A stretch of 64,000 bases of DNA from Clostridia bacterium (GTDB lineage Bacteria; Bacillota; Clostridia; Christensenellales; UBA3700), in contig JAIEDA010000004.1 of NCBI GenBank assembly GCA_029068165.1, positions 1 to 64,000 on the forward strand, in the 5' to 3' direction. The stretch's first letter is position 1. Each line of letters starts with the position of its first letter. Shown piece after piece: positions 12,246-22,234 of this stretch. The notes under the pieces are model-generated. The model was not told the DNA's origin, made no database searches, and saw nothing but the letters and a program-made list of their open reading frames with translations. The translations under genes were made by a program, and so were the position numbers.

Positions 12246-13412
12246 ATGATTGGAAATTTCACTTACTGTAACCCCACCAAACTCTATTTCGGTAAAGACG
12301 CTTTGAACGGTCTTAACGAAGAACTGCCCAAATACGGCAAAAACGTATTGCTTGTTTACGGCGGAGGTTCTATTAAGAAAAACGGTATCTACGATAAAGT
12401 AGTTGCCATTCTCAAAGCTAACGGCAAAGAGATTTACGAAGACGCAGGCGTTATGCCCAACCCCACTGCAAAAAAACTCAACGAAGGTATCGAACTCGCT
12501 AAAAAAGCAAAAGCCGATTTGATTTTGGCTGTCGGCGGCGGCTCGGTATGCGACTACGCAAAAGCCGTTTCGGTTTCGGTAAACTGCAACGACGATGCTT
12601 GGGAGAAATATTTTATTCGTTTTGAGGACGTTACTTGCGATATAATCCCCGTAGGTTGCGTACTGACGATGGTCGGCACCGGCAGCGAAATGAACGGCGG
12701 CTCAGTAATTACCAACCACGAACAAAAGCTCAAGATCGGACACGTTTTCGGCGACAACGTATTCCCAAAATTTTCTATATTGAACCCCGAATTTACCTAC
12801 ACATTGCCCAAATATCAAATGGTATCGGGCATTTATGATATTATGTCGCATATTCTCGAACAATACTTTTCAGGCGCGGATGACAATACTTCCGATTACA
12901 TTATGGAAGGGCTTTTACGCTCGCTTATTCACAGCGCGAATATAGCTGTTGAAAATCCCAACGACTATGAGGCGCGAAGCAATATTATGTGGACGGCTAC
13001 TTGGGCGTTAAATACTCTCGTTGCAAAAGGTAAGACTACCGATTGGATGGTTCACATGCTCGGTCAAGCGGTTGCAGCCTACACCGACGCAACGCACGGA
13101 ATGACGCTTGCGGCGGTTTCTATGCCGTACTACAAATATATACTGCCCTACGGTACGGCAAAGTTTGCCCGTTACGCTGTGAACGTTTGGAACGTAAATC
13201 CCGAAGGAAAAACCGACGTTCAAATTGCCAATGAAGGTTTAACCGTTATGGAAAATTGGATGAAGAAAATCGATCTTGTTATGAATATAACCGAACTCGG
13301 CGCAACAAAAGATATGCTTGAAGGAATGGTAAAAAGCACTCTCGTTATGGACGGCGGATACAAAGTGTTGAGCGAGAACGATATTCGCGCCGTACTTAAT
13401 GCAAGTTTTTAA
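12246..13412 (+). CDS. Iron-containing alcohol dehydrogenase (butanol dehydrogenase/YqhD-like)
   Basis: YGGGSIKKNGIYD, GGGSVCDYAK, conserved His region; 388 aa. Confidence 0.9.
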   Translation: MIGNFTYCNPTKLYFGKDALNGLNEELPKYGKNVLLVYGGGSIKKNGIYDKVVAILKANGKEIYEDAGVMPNPTAKKLNEGIELAKKAKADLILAVGGGSVCDYAKAVSVSVNCNDDAWEKYFIRFEDVTCDIIPVGCVLTMVGTGSEMNGGSVITNHEQKLKIGHVFGDNVFPKFSILNPEFTYTLPKYQMVSGIYDIMSHILEQYFSGADDNTSDYIMEGLLRSLIHSANIAVENPNDYEARSNIMWTATWALNTLVAKGKTTDWMVHMLGQAVAAYTDATHGMTLAAVSMPYYKYILPYGTAKFARYAVNVWNVNPEGKTDVQIANEGLTVMENWMKKIDLVMNITELGATKDMLEGMVKSTLVMDGGYKVLSENDIRAVLNASF

Positions 13413-13458
13413 TTCAAAATCAAAGGAGTACTAAAAACTGCTTTCCCCGAACAAGTTT

Positions 13459-14052
13459 ATGAAGCGGGTAAAAACGTTTAAGCGAAAATTTATGAAAAAA
13501 CTTTTTACGCTACTTATTGTTATTTGCGTATTGGCGTGTTTAACTTTTGCTGGATGTATGGACTCTAACGAACCGCTACCGCCTACAAAAAACGAAAACG
13601 GTAATCCTACGGAAGTTTTGCCCGAACAACCTGCCGAAAACGAAGGCTCAACAATTCCGCCTGATACGGAACTGCCCGAACAAGCGAAAATCACCAAAAT
13701 GTATATTACGATCAACGGAAACAAATTAGAAATAACGCTTGCCGAAAATTCCTCGGTTGACGCGCTTGTAGAAAAATTAAAGCAAGGCGACATAACGTAC
13801 ACGGCTAGCGACTACGGCGGTTTTGAAAAAGTCGGAAGTTTAGGTTTTGGCCTGCCGACAAATAATACTCAAATAACTACGCAAGCCGGCGACGTCGTCC
13901 TTTATTCAGGAAATCAAATCGTTCTTTTCTACGGCAGCAATTCGTGGTCTTATACTAGGTTGGGGAAAATCAACGGCTACTCCGTATCGGAACTTAAAAC
14001 TTTACTCGGCGCAGGAAGCAACAACGTGCAAGTTACGATAAGTTTGTCGTAA
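13459..14052 (+). CDS. Lipoprotein with cyclophilin-like fold domain
   Basis: Lipobox LTFAGC; C-terminal IKMYITINGNKLEITLAENSSVDALVEKLK... typical of cyclophilin-like fold proteins. Start may be 13492. Confidence 0.7.
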   Translation: MKRVKTFKRKFMKKLFTLLIVICVLACLTFAGCMDSNEPLPPTKNENGNPTEVLPEQPAENEGSTIPPDTELPEQAKITKMYITINGNKLEITLAENSSVDALVEKLKQGDITYTASDYGGFEKVGSLGFGLPTNNTQITTQAGDVVLYSGNQIVLFYGSNSWSYTRLGKINGYSVSELKTLLGAGSNNVQVTISLS

Positions 14053-14189
14053 AAGTTAATACTTTTTCAAGTTTGTGACATAAATAAAACTCAATTTGGC
14101 ACTATGGCGGCGCTTGGCGGCAAGCGAAGCCGCTTGTAATATCAAGCTCCTGCCACAGCGCCATTTTATTTTTTATTGGTTTTAATAAC

Positions 14190-14218
14190 TTGACTTTAAA
14201 GCAGCATTTAGATATAAT
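14190..14218 (+). promoter_or_regulatory. Promoter for the pnuC-like gene
   Basis: TTGACT-N17-TATAAT. Confidence 0.7.
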
Positions 14219-14224
14219 GATTAA

Positions 14225-14330
14225 AATTATAGAATTTTAGCAAGTGCTACCGAGTACTTACAAATGCAACGGCATTTTACTTATATCGTCAGGTCTTAGA
14301 AGATATAAGCAAAGTGCCATTTTTTTGGAG
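14225..14330 (+). ncRNA. Candidate small pseudoknot riboswitch/attenuator with terminator
   Basis: AAGTGCT-ACCG-AGTACTT hairpin, loop CCG complementary to CGG at 14270-14272, then a 17-bp terminator stem (14271-14318) plus T7 just before the SD. Confidence 0.6.
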
Positions 14331-14335
14331 GCGCT

Positions 14336-15034
14336 ATGAAAAAGTTTCTAAAAAATATTACCCTTGTTGAATGGTTGATTTGGGGTATAAGCGTAATCTC
14401 AATCATTGTATTTTTCTTTGTTTTCAAAAACACACAATATCTATATTTGGTTGGGTCGTTGATTGGCGTAACTGCTTTGATATTTGTTTCAAAGGGCAAC
14501 CCTATCGGACAATTTTTAACGATAGTATTCAGTGTGTTTTACGGATTCATCTCATATTCATTTAATTACTACGGTGAAATGATAACATACTTGGGAATGA
14601 GCGCGCCTATTGCTTTATGGGCTTTAATATCATGGTTGCGCAACCCATACAAAGGCGATAAAAGCGAGGTTAAAGTTAATTCGTTATCAAAAAAAGAATG
14701 GTGCTTGTTCTTAGCTGCGGTAGGCATTATTACTGTATCGTTTTTCTTTGTACTACAAGCCCTTAATACCGCAAACTTAATAATCAGCACTATTTCAGTA
14801 CTCACGTCGTTTTCAGCGGCATATTTAACTGCTAGAAGAAGTCGCTTTTACGCAATAGGTTACGGCGCAAATGATATCGTCTTGATAATAATGTGGACTA
14901 TAGCGAGTTACGAAAATATTACATACTTACCTATGGTTATATGTTTTATTGCGTTCTTTGTTATAGACACATACGGTTTTATAAATTGGAGCATTATGAA
15001 TAAAAAACAAAATCAAGAGAAGAAAAAACGATAA
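14336..15034 (+). CDS. PnuC-like nicotinamide (riboside/mononucleotide) transporter
   Basis: Polytopic 232-aa protein with PnuC-like segments (ARRSRFYAIGYGANDIVLIIMW); GGAGG SD. Confidence 0.75.
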   Translation: MKKFLKNITLVEWLIWGISVISIIVFFFVFKNTQYLYLVGSLIGVTALIFVSKGNPIGQFLTIVFSVFYGFISYSFNYYGEMITYLGMSAPIALWALISWLRNPYKGDKSEVKVNSLSKKEWCLFLAAVGIITVSFFFVLQALNTANLIISTISVLTSFSAAYLTARRSRFYAIGYGANDIVLIIMWTIASYENITYLPMVICFIAFFVIDTYGFINWSIMNKKQNQEKKKR

Positions 15035-15194
15035 AATATGTTTTTCATTGCGCCAAATCGTAGCATAAAATCAATGCATCAACTAATTTAAAAAAAGCAG
15101 CATTTGGTATTTTTATAATTAGATTTGATATAGAGTCATACAACTGTCAAACGAGATATAGCGCTGGTTAAAGTATGATTTTTGAATATATAAA

Positions 15195-15226
15195 AACGCA
15201 ACCTAATATTCAAATTAGATTGCGTT
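15195..15226 (-). terminator. Terminator of tRNA-Arg
   Basis: AACGCAATCTAATTTGAATATTAGGTTGCGTT then TTTTTA on the minus strand. Confidence 0.75.
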
Positions 15227-15303
15227 TGGTGCACCCAAAGAGACTCGAACTCCCAACCTTTCGGTCCGTAGCCGAACGCTCTATCCAATTGAGCTATGAG
15301 TGC
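15227..15303 (-). tRNA. tRNA-Arg (ACG)
   Basis: Cloverleaf GCACTCA...CTACGGA...GGTTGGGAGTTCGAGTCTC...TGGGTGC-ACCA, CCA encoded. Confidence 0.95.
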
Positions 15304-15452
15304 ATACTGTTTTGCTACATTTGACATTATAGTGAATAAATCAAAGTTTGTCAAGCGTTTGTTTGTACCAAGTTTAATTGCGAACGTTCATATTCTCGCT
15401 TCTATTCGATGCTATAACAATTAGGCTGCGACGCGCTTGAATTTCGCCGTTT

Positions 15453-16685
15453 TTATTTCTCCGTTTCCGTATATTTGGGAAGTTCTACTATGAATTTAGT
15501 GTACTGCCCTACCTGACTTTCGCAAGTAATATCGCCTTTCAGCGACTGCACGATAGACTGCGCGATACTAAGTCCCAAACCAAATGAATTGCTCGTTTCT
15601 TTATGGGAAAGGTCAGCTTTGAAAAATCTATTGAAAATATTCTTTATATCTTCAGGAGAAATCCCCTCGCCGGTATTGTAAAAACTCAAGACGACGTTCT
15701 TTCGCTGTCTCGATATATCAACTTTAATTTTGCCGCCGTGAGGCGTGTACTTTATCGCGTTGTCAAGCAATATGCTAGTCAGCTTCTCTATCTCAGTTTT
15801 GTTCGCGATGACTTTTAGTGTTTCGCGCGCCGAAAACGACAGGCTAATGGATTTTTCGTAACAAGTCGCTTCAAACGATAGCATCATACCCTCGACGATA
15901 TCGTTTACCTCCAAAGGCGTTCTCTCAACTGACGTATTCGTCGCTTCAAACTTAGTAAGTTCCAACATATCCAAAATCAACGTATGCATTCTTCCTACTT
16001 GATACTCCGCCGATTCCAACCACTTTTTGTTGTCCTCCACTGTCGCGCTCGGATCGCTTCCTATAAGTTCCAAATTAGTACGCACGATTGTAAGCGGAGT
16101 CTTGAGTTCGTGCGAAGCGTTGGCAATCAGCTCTTGCTGACGCGCAAACGACTGCTTAACGGGTTGGATAGCCTTAGCGGCGTAAAAGTAATAGAACGCG
16201 AGTATCGCCATCATACTTATTACGCTTATGCAACCTAGCGTTGCCGCGAGCGTACTTAGCGTTTGGTGAGTATCAGTATAATCTATAAGCACGTATTTAA
16301 CGGTTTCCTTCTCCGTCAAACGACTTATAGATTTTTCAAACATATAGCGTTTGCCCGACTTGGTAGAAAACTTATTTCCGACGATTTTGCCTTCCGTAAT
16401 TTTCTCTATAACTTCGTTTATCTCTTCTTCAGTAAAAGCGTCCTCTAGATAAAGCGGACTTAATTTGCCTTCGTCTACGAAAATATATATGAACTTATCG
16501 TTGTTTACCGAATCGAAGTAAGGTCTTGCTTGCGCCTTGAGCAAAGAGTTTTCAACTTGAGCTATTGACTGCGTATAGGATATGCCGAAAATCAAAATAC
16601 AGGCTAGGATTATAAATACCCAGCCCAACGTTACGGGCACGTAGAAAAACTTTCGTTGGAGTCTTTTTAAAATTTTATCGTCCAT
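15453..16685 (-). CDS. Sensor histidine kinase
   Basis: NASHELKTPLTIVRTNLE H-box and LLDNAIKYTPHGG N-box. Confidence 0.93.
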   Translation of the reverse strand: MDDKILKRLQRKFFYVPVTLGWVFIILACILIFGISYTQSIAQVENSLLKAQARPYFDSVNNDKFIYIFVDEGKLSPLYLEDAFTEEEINEVIEKITEGKIVGNKFSTKSGKRYMFEKSISRLTEKETVKYVLIDYTDTHQTLSTLAATLGCISVISMMAILAFYYFYAAKAIQPVKQSFARQQELIANASHELKTPLTIVRTNLELIGSDPSATVEDNKKWLESAEYQVGRMHTLILDMLELTKFEATNTSVERTPLEVNDIVEGMMLSFEATCYEKSISLSFSARETLKVIANKTEIEKLTSILLDNAIKYTPHGGKIKVDISRQRKNVVLSFYNTGEGISPEDIKNIFNRFFKADLSHKETSNSFGLGLSIAQSIVQSLKGDITCESQVGQYTKFIVELPKYTETEK

Positions 16686-17374
16686 TATTCTTGATTTTGA
16701 GAAACGAGTTGATAACCCACGCCTCTAACGGAGTTTATTGCGAAATCAGCTTCGATGAATTTGAGTTTTTTCCTCAAAAACGAGATAAACACTTCCAAGC
16801 TATTAGACTCGAAATCGTTGTCGAATCCCCATACTTTGTTTATGAGCATTTCTTTTTCGGCGACGTGTCTAGGTCTTTCAAAGAAGTATCTTATTATATC
16901 AAATTCTTTTTGAGAAAGTTTAACGCTCTTTTGTTGGCTTTCGTTGTACAACTGATAAGAAGAAAGCTGCAAACACACGTTGCCGAAAGTGATAATATTG
17001 TCGGGCGTAGCGTCCGTCTTACGTCTAAGCAACGCTCTAATTCTTGCAAGAAGTTCGGCAGTTGAAAACGGCTTCGGCAAATAGTCGTCGGCTCCCAAGT
17101 CAAGACCTTTGACTTTATTGCTTTCTTGAGCAAGCGCGGAAAGCATAATCACGGGAGTAAGTATGCGCCGCTGTCTAATCTCTCTAAGGATATCAAAGCC
17201 GTTTTTCTTTGGAAGCATAACGTCCAAAATTATGCAATCAAATATATTTGACAGCGCAAGTTGAAGTCCGCTTTCGCCGTCGCTCGCCACTTGCACCTCG
17301 TATTTTTCTTTTACCAAAATCGTCTTTAGCGCGTCGCTCAAACTCAAAGAGTCCTCAACCAGCAAAATTCGCAT
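16685..17374 (-). CDS. OmpR/PhoB-family response regulator
   Basis: Receiver LILDVMLPKKNGFDILR and winged-helix C-terminus. Confidence 0.93.
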   Translation of the reverse strand: MRILLVEDSLSLSDALKTILVKEKYEVQVASDGESGLQLALSNIFDCIILDVMLPKKNGFDILREIRQRRILTPVIMLSALAQESNKVKGLDLGADDYLPKPFSTAELLARIRALLRRKTDATPDNIITFGNVCLQLSSYQLYNESQQKSVKLSQKEFDIIRYFFERPRHVAEKEMLINKVWGFDNDFESNSLEVFISFLRKKLKFIEADFAINSVRGVGYQLVSQNQE

Positions 17375-17635
17375 AAACTACTCCTTTCATATCGGTTGCC
17401 GCAAAAATATCCTATCTAGCGTATTTGCCGCAACTTTCTATATTATATCGTTATTATATTAAAATGAAGAAAATTTTTCAAGAGTTTTAATATAATCTAT
17501 ACAATAGCTCAACTGACTATGCAACAACTCGCGTCTTCTCCAATATTTCGATTCTAAGCGAGAACGTTGAAACGGCAATCGGCTAGTCCGCGCAAAAATA
17601 ATGGACGGCTGTCGCCGTCCATCTTCTATTTAAGT

Positions 17636-19819
17636 TTATTTCACGGAAACCGTATCCTGAACTTTTACGCGACAGGTCGTTTCATCCGAACGCGTATAGT
17701 AATCGTGCTCCGCAGCCACTACGATTATATCGAAGTAGTCATCCGAATCCTGATCGTAAACTATACCGATTTCGTCAAGAGTTACCGTAAAGATAATCGC
17801 GCCGATCTCGTCCACGTCGGAAGATCTTCCAAGTTCCAACCTGTTTGCTCTATCTCCGTTGACTTCAAGATATACAACGTAATCGTAGCCGTTGGCAACG
17901 CCGTGCCAAGACACGTTGATAGCCGTAAAGTCGGACGAGAACGTTGCTTTAAGTTGTTCGGAATCGATAGCCTCGAGCTTCTCCGTCGTAGAGTACGATA
18001 CCATTGATACCGAGGAGTTTTGAATATTCTCGTTCACGCTGAAGGCTTGCACTCTTACCGAGTGATTGCCCATAGAACTCAAGTATCTCGTCAAGTCGGC
18101 GGTATTGGAAGAAATATCGCTTCTCACTACCATAACTCCGTCAACGGTAATGATATAGAAGTCAGCGTGCGGAACTTCAGCGAAAGTAAGCACGTAGTCG
18201 TCGCTGATTTGCAGTCCTTGCGGAGCTTGCAAAGTCATAACGCAGTTGTACTGAATAGACGATTCCTCTCCGTCCACGTACATAGTCTTATGACCTTGAT
18301 TGGTCAAATCGGTTTCGCTAGTAAAGTTGCCAAGCGGCATAACGCTAACGGTATAAGTGCCGATTTCCTTTACGTAGTCGGTAATATCAAGCTTTGTGTT
18401 TCCCTCGCCCTTTGTTTCGCCGACGACTTCGCCGTTGAGCATAAATCTATAGCCGCTTGCGAAATTTACTTTTGCGACGTTGCAAATAATTTTGCTGTTA
18501 TGCTCTTCAATATTTATATCGGTAGGCTGAGCAAGCTTTTCAACGTAGATAATGTTTTTGCAGTTCTTGATTACGTGCGATTTTTGAGTATCGCGGAAGA
18601 TTACCAAAGTATTTATATCTTGATACGTTTGGCAAGTGTGTCCCTCTTCCATCGTAACTTGCGCGCCGCCGATTATAGCGAGCGTGATATTTCCCTTAAC
18701 CGTAGCCTTACTCGTATCGTCAAGAACTACCGTGTCCAAAGTGCCGTCTTTCTCCACCGTCAAACTGCTGTCGATAAGATTGAGCGAACTTTCAATAGTT
18801 ACGTTGCTATCGACGACCACGTTTGGACAAGCTGTTATAATTATTTCGCTTGTAGTAGAACCTACGATATCGCCCGAAAGACGTACGCTTTCAGCCTGTA
18901 GGCTCATATCCGTTCTGGAAAGGAAATTGCCAAGCTGAACGGATTTAGCGTTGATCTCCAAATTCTCGCACGATACGTCCGCCATCAATACTACGTTCAG
19001 GTTGGGCGTATTGATAATAATATTCGTAGCCTCTAGATGCGCTTTCTTGGACGAGTATTCCGTCTTGGACTCTCGCGTGCCGATATAAAGCGTTCCCTCT
19101 CTTTCCGAGCTTATCGTAAAGTCGCCGTTTACTTTTAAAGTATGCTTATTGAAGTCGATACTATAAACGTCGTTGCCGCTTATCGTAATATCTTCGCTTT
19201 CTACGTTTTTGCTGAGCACGTAGAAATATTTATCCATACTGCCGGCGTTGCCGCCCGAGGTAAAGCCGTCGCCGCTCTTTACGAAAATTCTCGGAGCTCT
19301 ATAGAATACGACCGGCAAAACTATACTCAGTATTATAGCGACCGCGACTACCGCGATAGCGATAGCGATCAAGCCTTTCTTTTTCTTGCTTATAGATTTG
19401 TTGGAAGTAATCTTCCTCTTGGAGCTGCTTATGACTTCGACGGTGGGAATATCCGAAGCGCCGTCGTCCTCAGGTTGAGAAATTACCTCTACGTTGCTCT
19501 CGACTATTATCTCTTGTTCGGGCTCGCGAATTGGTTTCAAATCTATGTCCTCGACGATATCGACTTCCGTATTCGTTTCCGCGGTCGCGTCAACTACGTC
19601 TTCTACGGCTTGTTCTTCTACCACAGCGTCGGCGCTTTGGTCTACGACTTCTGCGCTTGATTGCTCGGCAGGCTGTTCGTCGATTATAACTTCTTGCTCG
19701 ACTACAACCGTTTCGTCGACTACGGAAGCGTTGTCAGCGACGTCGCCGTCTACGACTGCTTCGACAGCTTCTTCGGTCTTTATCTCCTTTTCTTTGTCAT
19801 CTTTATAGTTTTCCGACAT
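17636..19819 (-). CDS. Large single-pass surface protein of unknown function
   Basis: Acidic Val/Glu-rich N-terminus, KKKKGLIAIAIAVVAVAIILSIVLPVVFY membrane segment, then beta-rich and Fn3-like extracellular repeats. Confidence 0.7.
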   Translation of the reverse strand: MSENYKDDKEKEIKTEEAVEAVVDGDVADNASVVDETVVVEQEVIIDEQPAEQSSAEVVDQSADAVVEEQAVEDVVDATAETNTEVDIVEDIDLKPIREPEQEIIVESNVEVISQPEDDGASDIPTVEVISSSKRKITSNKSISKKKKGLIAIAIAVVAVAIILSIVLPVVFYRAPRIFVKSGDGFTSGGNAGSMDKYFYVLSKNVESEDITISGNDVYSIDFNKHTLKVNGDFTISSEREGTLYIGTRESKTEYSSKKAHLEATNIIINTPNLNVVLMADVSCENLEINAKSVQLGNFLSRTDMSLQAESVRLSGDIVGSTTSEIIITACPNVVVDSNVTIESSLNLIDSSLTVEKDGTLDTVVLDDTSKATVKGNITLAIIGGAQVTMEEGHTCQTYQDINTLVIFRDTQKSHVIKNCKNIIYVEKLAQPTDINIEEHNSKIICNVAKVNFASGYRFMLNGEVVGETKGEGNTKLDITDYVKEIGTYTVSVMPLGNFTSETDLTNQGHKTMYVDGEESSIQYNCVMTLQAPQGLQISDDYVLTFAEVPHADFYIITVDGVMVVRSDISSNTADLTRYLSSMGNHSVRVQAFSVNENIQNSSVSMVSYSTTEKLEAIDSEQLKATFSSDFTAINVSWHGVANGYDYVVYLEVNGDRANRLELGRSSDVDEIGAIIFTVTLDEIGIVYDQDSDDYFDIIVVAAEHDYYTRSDETTCRVKVQDTVSVK

Positions 19820-19825
19820 TATAAC

Positions 19826-21046
19826 TCACCTCTTAATAAATTTGTTTATCAACGACTCTCCGTCTTTGTAATAATTTCCGCTTTGCTTACACGTTATTTC
19901 GTTATAGGTATCGTAGCCGCTGTCTTGCTTTTTATTGCTCGTATAAACTATAAACGGAACGGCGTCTCTCGTATGCGTTTTAAGCTTCAACGGCGTAGGA
20001 TGATCGGGCGCAACCAAGATCTTGTAATCTTCGCCCATCTTATCAAGCTCTTCCTTTACGAACTTCACGACTATAGAATCTATAAGCTCGATAGACTTAA
20101 CTTTATGCTCTACGTCGCCTTGATGTCCGCACTCGTCGGGAGCTTCCATGTGAATGTATACGTAATCGTAACCGCTCTTGAGCGCGTCTATCGCGTACTC
20201 GGCTTTGCCCTTGAAATTGGTGTGGTACGTACCCGTAACGTTCGGCACTTCGATGACGTTCATTTTAGCGCCTATACCAATACCTTTGATAAGGTCTACC
20301 GCGGATATTACGCAACCTTTCAAGCCGTACTTTTCCTCAAAGGGAGTAAGCGCGGGTTTCGTGCCCTCGCCCCACAGCCATATACTGTTTGCAGGGTTCT
20401 TGCCCTCGGCGATACGCTTTTTGTTGACAGGATGATCTTTCAGCAAGGCGTAAGACTTGACCATAAGCTCAAGCGCCATTTCGCCGTAAAGTCCTTTGGG
20501 CAAATATTGCGTAACGTATTTGTCGGATATATCGTGCGGCGGAGTGAAGTCAGTGCCGAGTTTAGCGTCGTGCACAACCAAGCAGTGCCTATAACTTACT
20601 CCCGCGTAAAAATCGCATTTGTCGCTAGAAAGTTTTGCGTTTACGAACTCAATAAGCTCCTTGGCTTCTTCCGTGGAAATCTCGCCCGCCGAATAGTCTA
20701 CCATTTTTTTGTCCGCGTAATTTTCTTCGTTGGAAAGCGTAACTAGATTACACCTAATAGCTATATCCGTATCGGCAAGATCTATACCTATAGACAAAGC
20801 TTCGAGAGGCGAACGACCTGAATAGTATTTGTCGGGAGCGTAACCCATCATCGACAAGTTTGCGACGTCGCTTCCCGGCTTTAGATTATCGGGGACGGTC
20901 TTGACCAAACCAATTTCGCCGTTTTTACACAAAGCGTCGATATTGGGTTTCTTTGCCACTTCAAGCGGAGTTTTTCCGCCCAAAGCCTCGTTCGGATAAT
21001 CGGCCATTCCATCGCCTAAAATTACTACGTATTTCATATCCTTCAC
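19826..21046 (-). CDS. apgM: Cofactor-independent phosphoglycerate mutase (archaeal/ApgM type)
   Basis: YVVILGDGMADYP, PGSDVANLSMMGY, EAPDECGHQGD, APDHPTPL. Confidence 0.9.
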   Translation of the reverse strand: MKDMKYVVILGDGMADYPNEALGGKTPLEVAKKPNIDALCKNGEIGLVKTVPDNLKPGSDVANLSMMGYAPDKYYSGRSPLEALSIGIDLADTDIAIRCNLVTLSNEENYADKKMVDYSAGEISTEEAKELIEFVNAKLSSDKCDFYAGVSYRHCLVVHDAKLGTDFTPPHDISDKYVTQYLPKGLYGEMALELMVKSYALLKDHPVNKKRIAEGKNPANSIWLWGEGTKPALTPFEEKYGLKGCVISAVDLIKGIGIGAKMNVIEVPNVTGTYHTNFKGKAEYAIDALKSGYDYVYIHMEAPDECGHQGDVEHKVKSIELIDSIVVKFVKEELDKMGEDYKILVAPDHPTPLKLKTHTRDAVPFIVYTSNKKQDSGYDTYNEITCKQSGNYYKDGESLINKFIKR

Positions 21047-21181
21047 CTTTTGAACAAATGCTTTTTCGACTTGTTCGTCCTAACGAAATTTTAATTGAAA
21101 ATTAAAATTTGATTATATCTCAATTTTCATTATAAAGTATATACCAAACAAAGTCAAACGAGAATACGAATTTTTATTGGC

Positions 21182-22231
21182 TTAGACGGGAATTTTAACG
21201 GTAAACGTCGAGCCTTTACCTTCTTGGCTGTCGACGGTTATCGAACAGTGGGAATTGTCCAAAATTTTCTTTACGAGCGCAAGTCCCAAGCCGTTGCCCT
21301 CTTTGGCTCTCGACATATCGCCTTGATAGAACTTTTCGAATATTCTCTCCTGCGTTTGTTGGGACATACCCACGCCGTTATCCTTAATGACGAAAACCAC
21401 TTCGTTTTCGTACTTTTTGAGCAGGATATTTATATCTCCGCCGTCGCTAGAGAACTTTATCGCGTTGGAGATAAGGTTTAGCCATACGTGATAAAAAAGC
21501 TGCTCGTCGTAAAATATCGTAACTTCGTCCAAATCGATATTGATATTGAGATTTTTTTCGCTCCACTTGCTTTCCTGCGCTATAATCGCCATTCTGATTT
21601 GTTCGTCTATTCTAAACTCGTTGGGTTCCAAAATCGCGTGATTTTCCAGTTTGCTCAACCTAAGTATGTTACTCGTAAGCGCGGTAAGCGAGTCCGCGGC
21701 TTCGATTATGTTGTCGCAATACTCGCATAGAAGAGCTTGCGAGTTGCAGTTCTTAATCAGCTCGGCGTGACCTTTGATATTCGCCAGCGGCGTCTTAAAT
21801 TCGTGAGAAATATTCGCTACGAAATCGCTTCCCAACATCTTGTTTTTATTCAACTCGTTGACCATAGTATTGAAGTTGTGGATAAGCGTGGAAATCTCGT
21901 CGTTCTTCAGTTCCCCGTTCTTTTTGGTCTTTTCCTTTAGCTGCGCGGAAAAGTCGCCGTCCGCGACCTTTTTCGTCACGTCGCACAAATTCCTCATAGG
22001 CGTGAAAAATGCTATATTTACTATACTTGAGAGCACTACTCCTATGGCGACCGCCGCTATTGCCGCAATGATAAGCGTCCACCAAACGTCGTCTATTTTT
22101 ACGTGCAAATTCTCAAGAATATAATACGCTCCCGAGAATATACCCGAAGCCGCCAATATTGCCACGAAACTCGCCAAACTAAGTTTGACGAACAAATCCT
22201 TTTTTACGGTTTTTTTGGGTCGCATACGCAC
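21182..22231 (-). CDS. Sensor histidine kinase (HAMP)
   Basis: NISHEFKTPLANIKGHAEL, WLNLISNAIKFS, GNGLGLALVKKI. Confidence 0.92.
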   Translation of the reverse strand: MRMRPKKTVKKDLFVKLSLASFVAILAASGIFSGAYYILENLHVKIDDVWWTLIIAAIAAVAIGVVLSSIVNIAFFTPMRNLCDVTKKVADGDFSAQLKEKTKKNGELKNDEISTLIHNFNTMVNELNKNKMLGSDFVANISHEFKTPLANIKGHAELIKNCNSQALLCEYCDNIIEAADSLTALTSNILRLSKLENHAILEPNEFRIDEQIRMAIIAQESKWSEKNLNINIDLDEVTIFYDEQLFYHVWLNLISNAIKFSSDGGDINILLKKYENEVVFVIKDNGVGMSQQTQERIFEKFYQGDMSRAKEGNGLGLALVKKILDNSHCSITVDSQEGKGSTFTVKIPV

Positions 22232-22234
22232 TCC

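Noticed and set aside
15136-15354. 72-aa minus-strand ORF containing LIAQLDRAFGYGPKGWEFESLW
   Set aside because: It is the translation of tRNA-Arg; a common spurious annotation.
17636-19819. Possible toxin/contact-dependent system or defence gene
   Set aside because: No nuclease, deaminase, ATPase or immunity-gene signature visible; only a surface-protein layout is supported.
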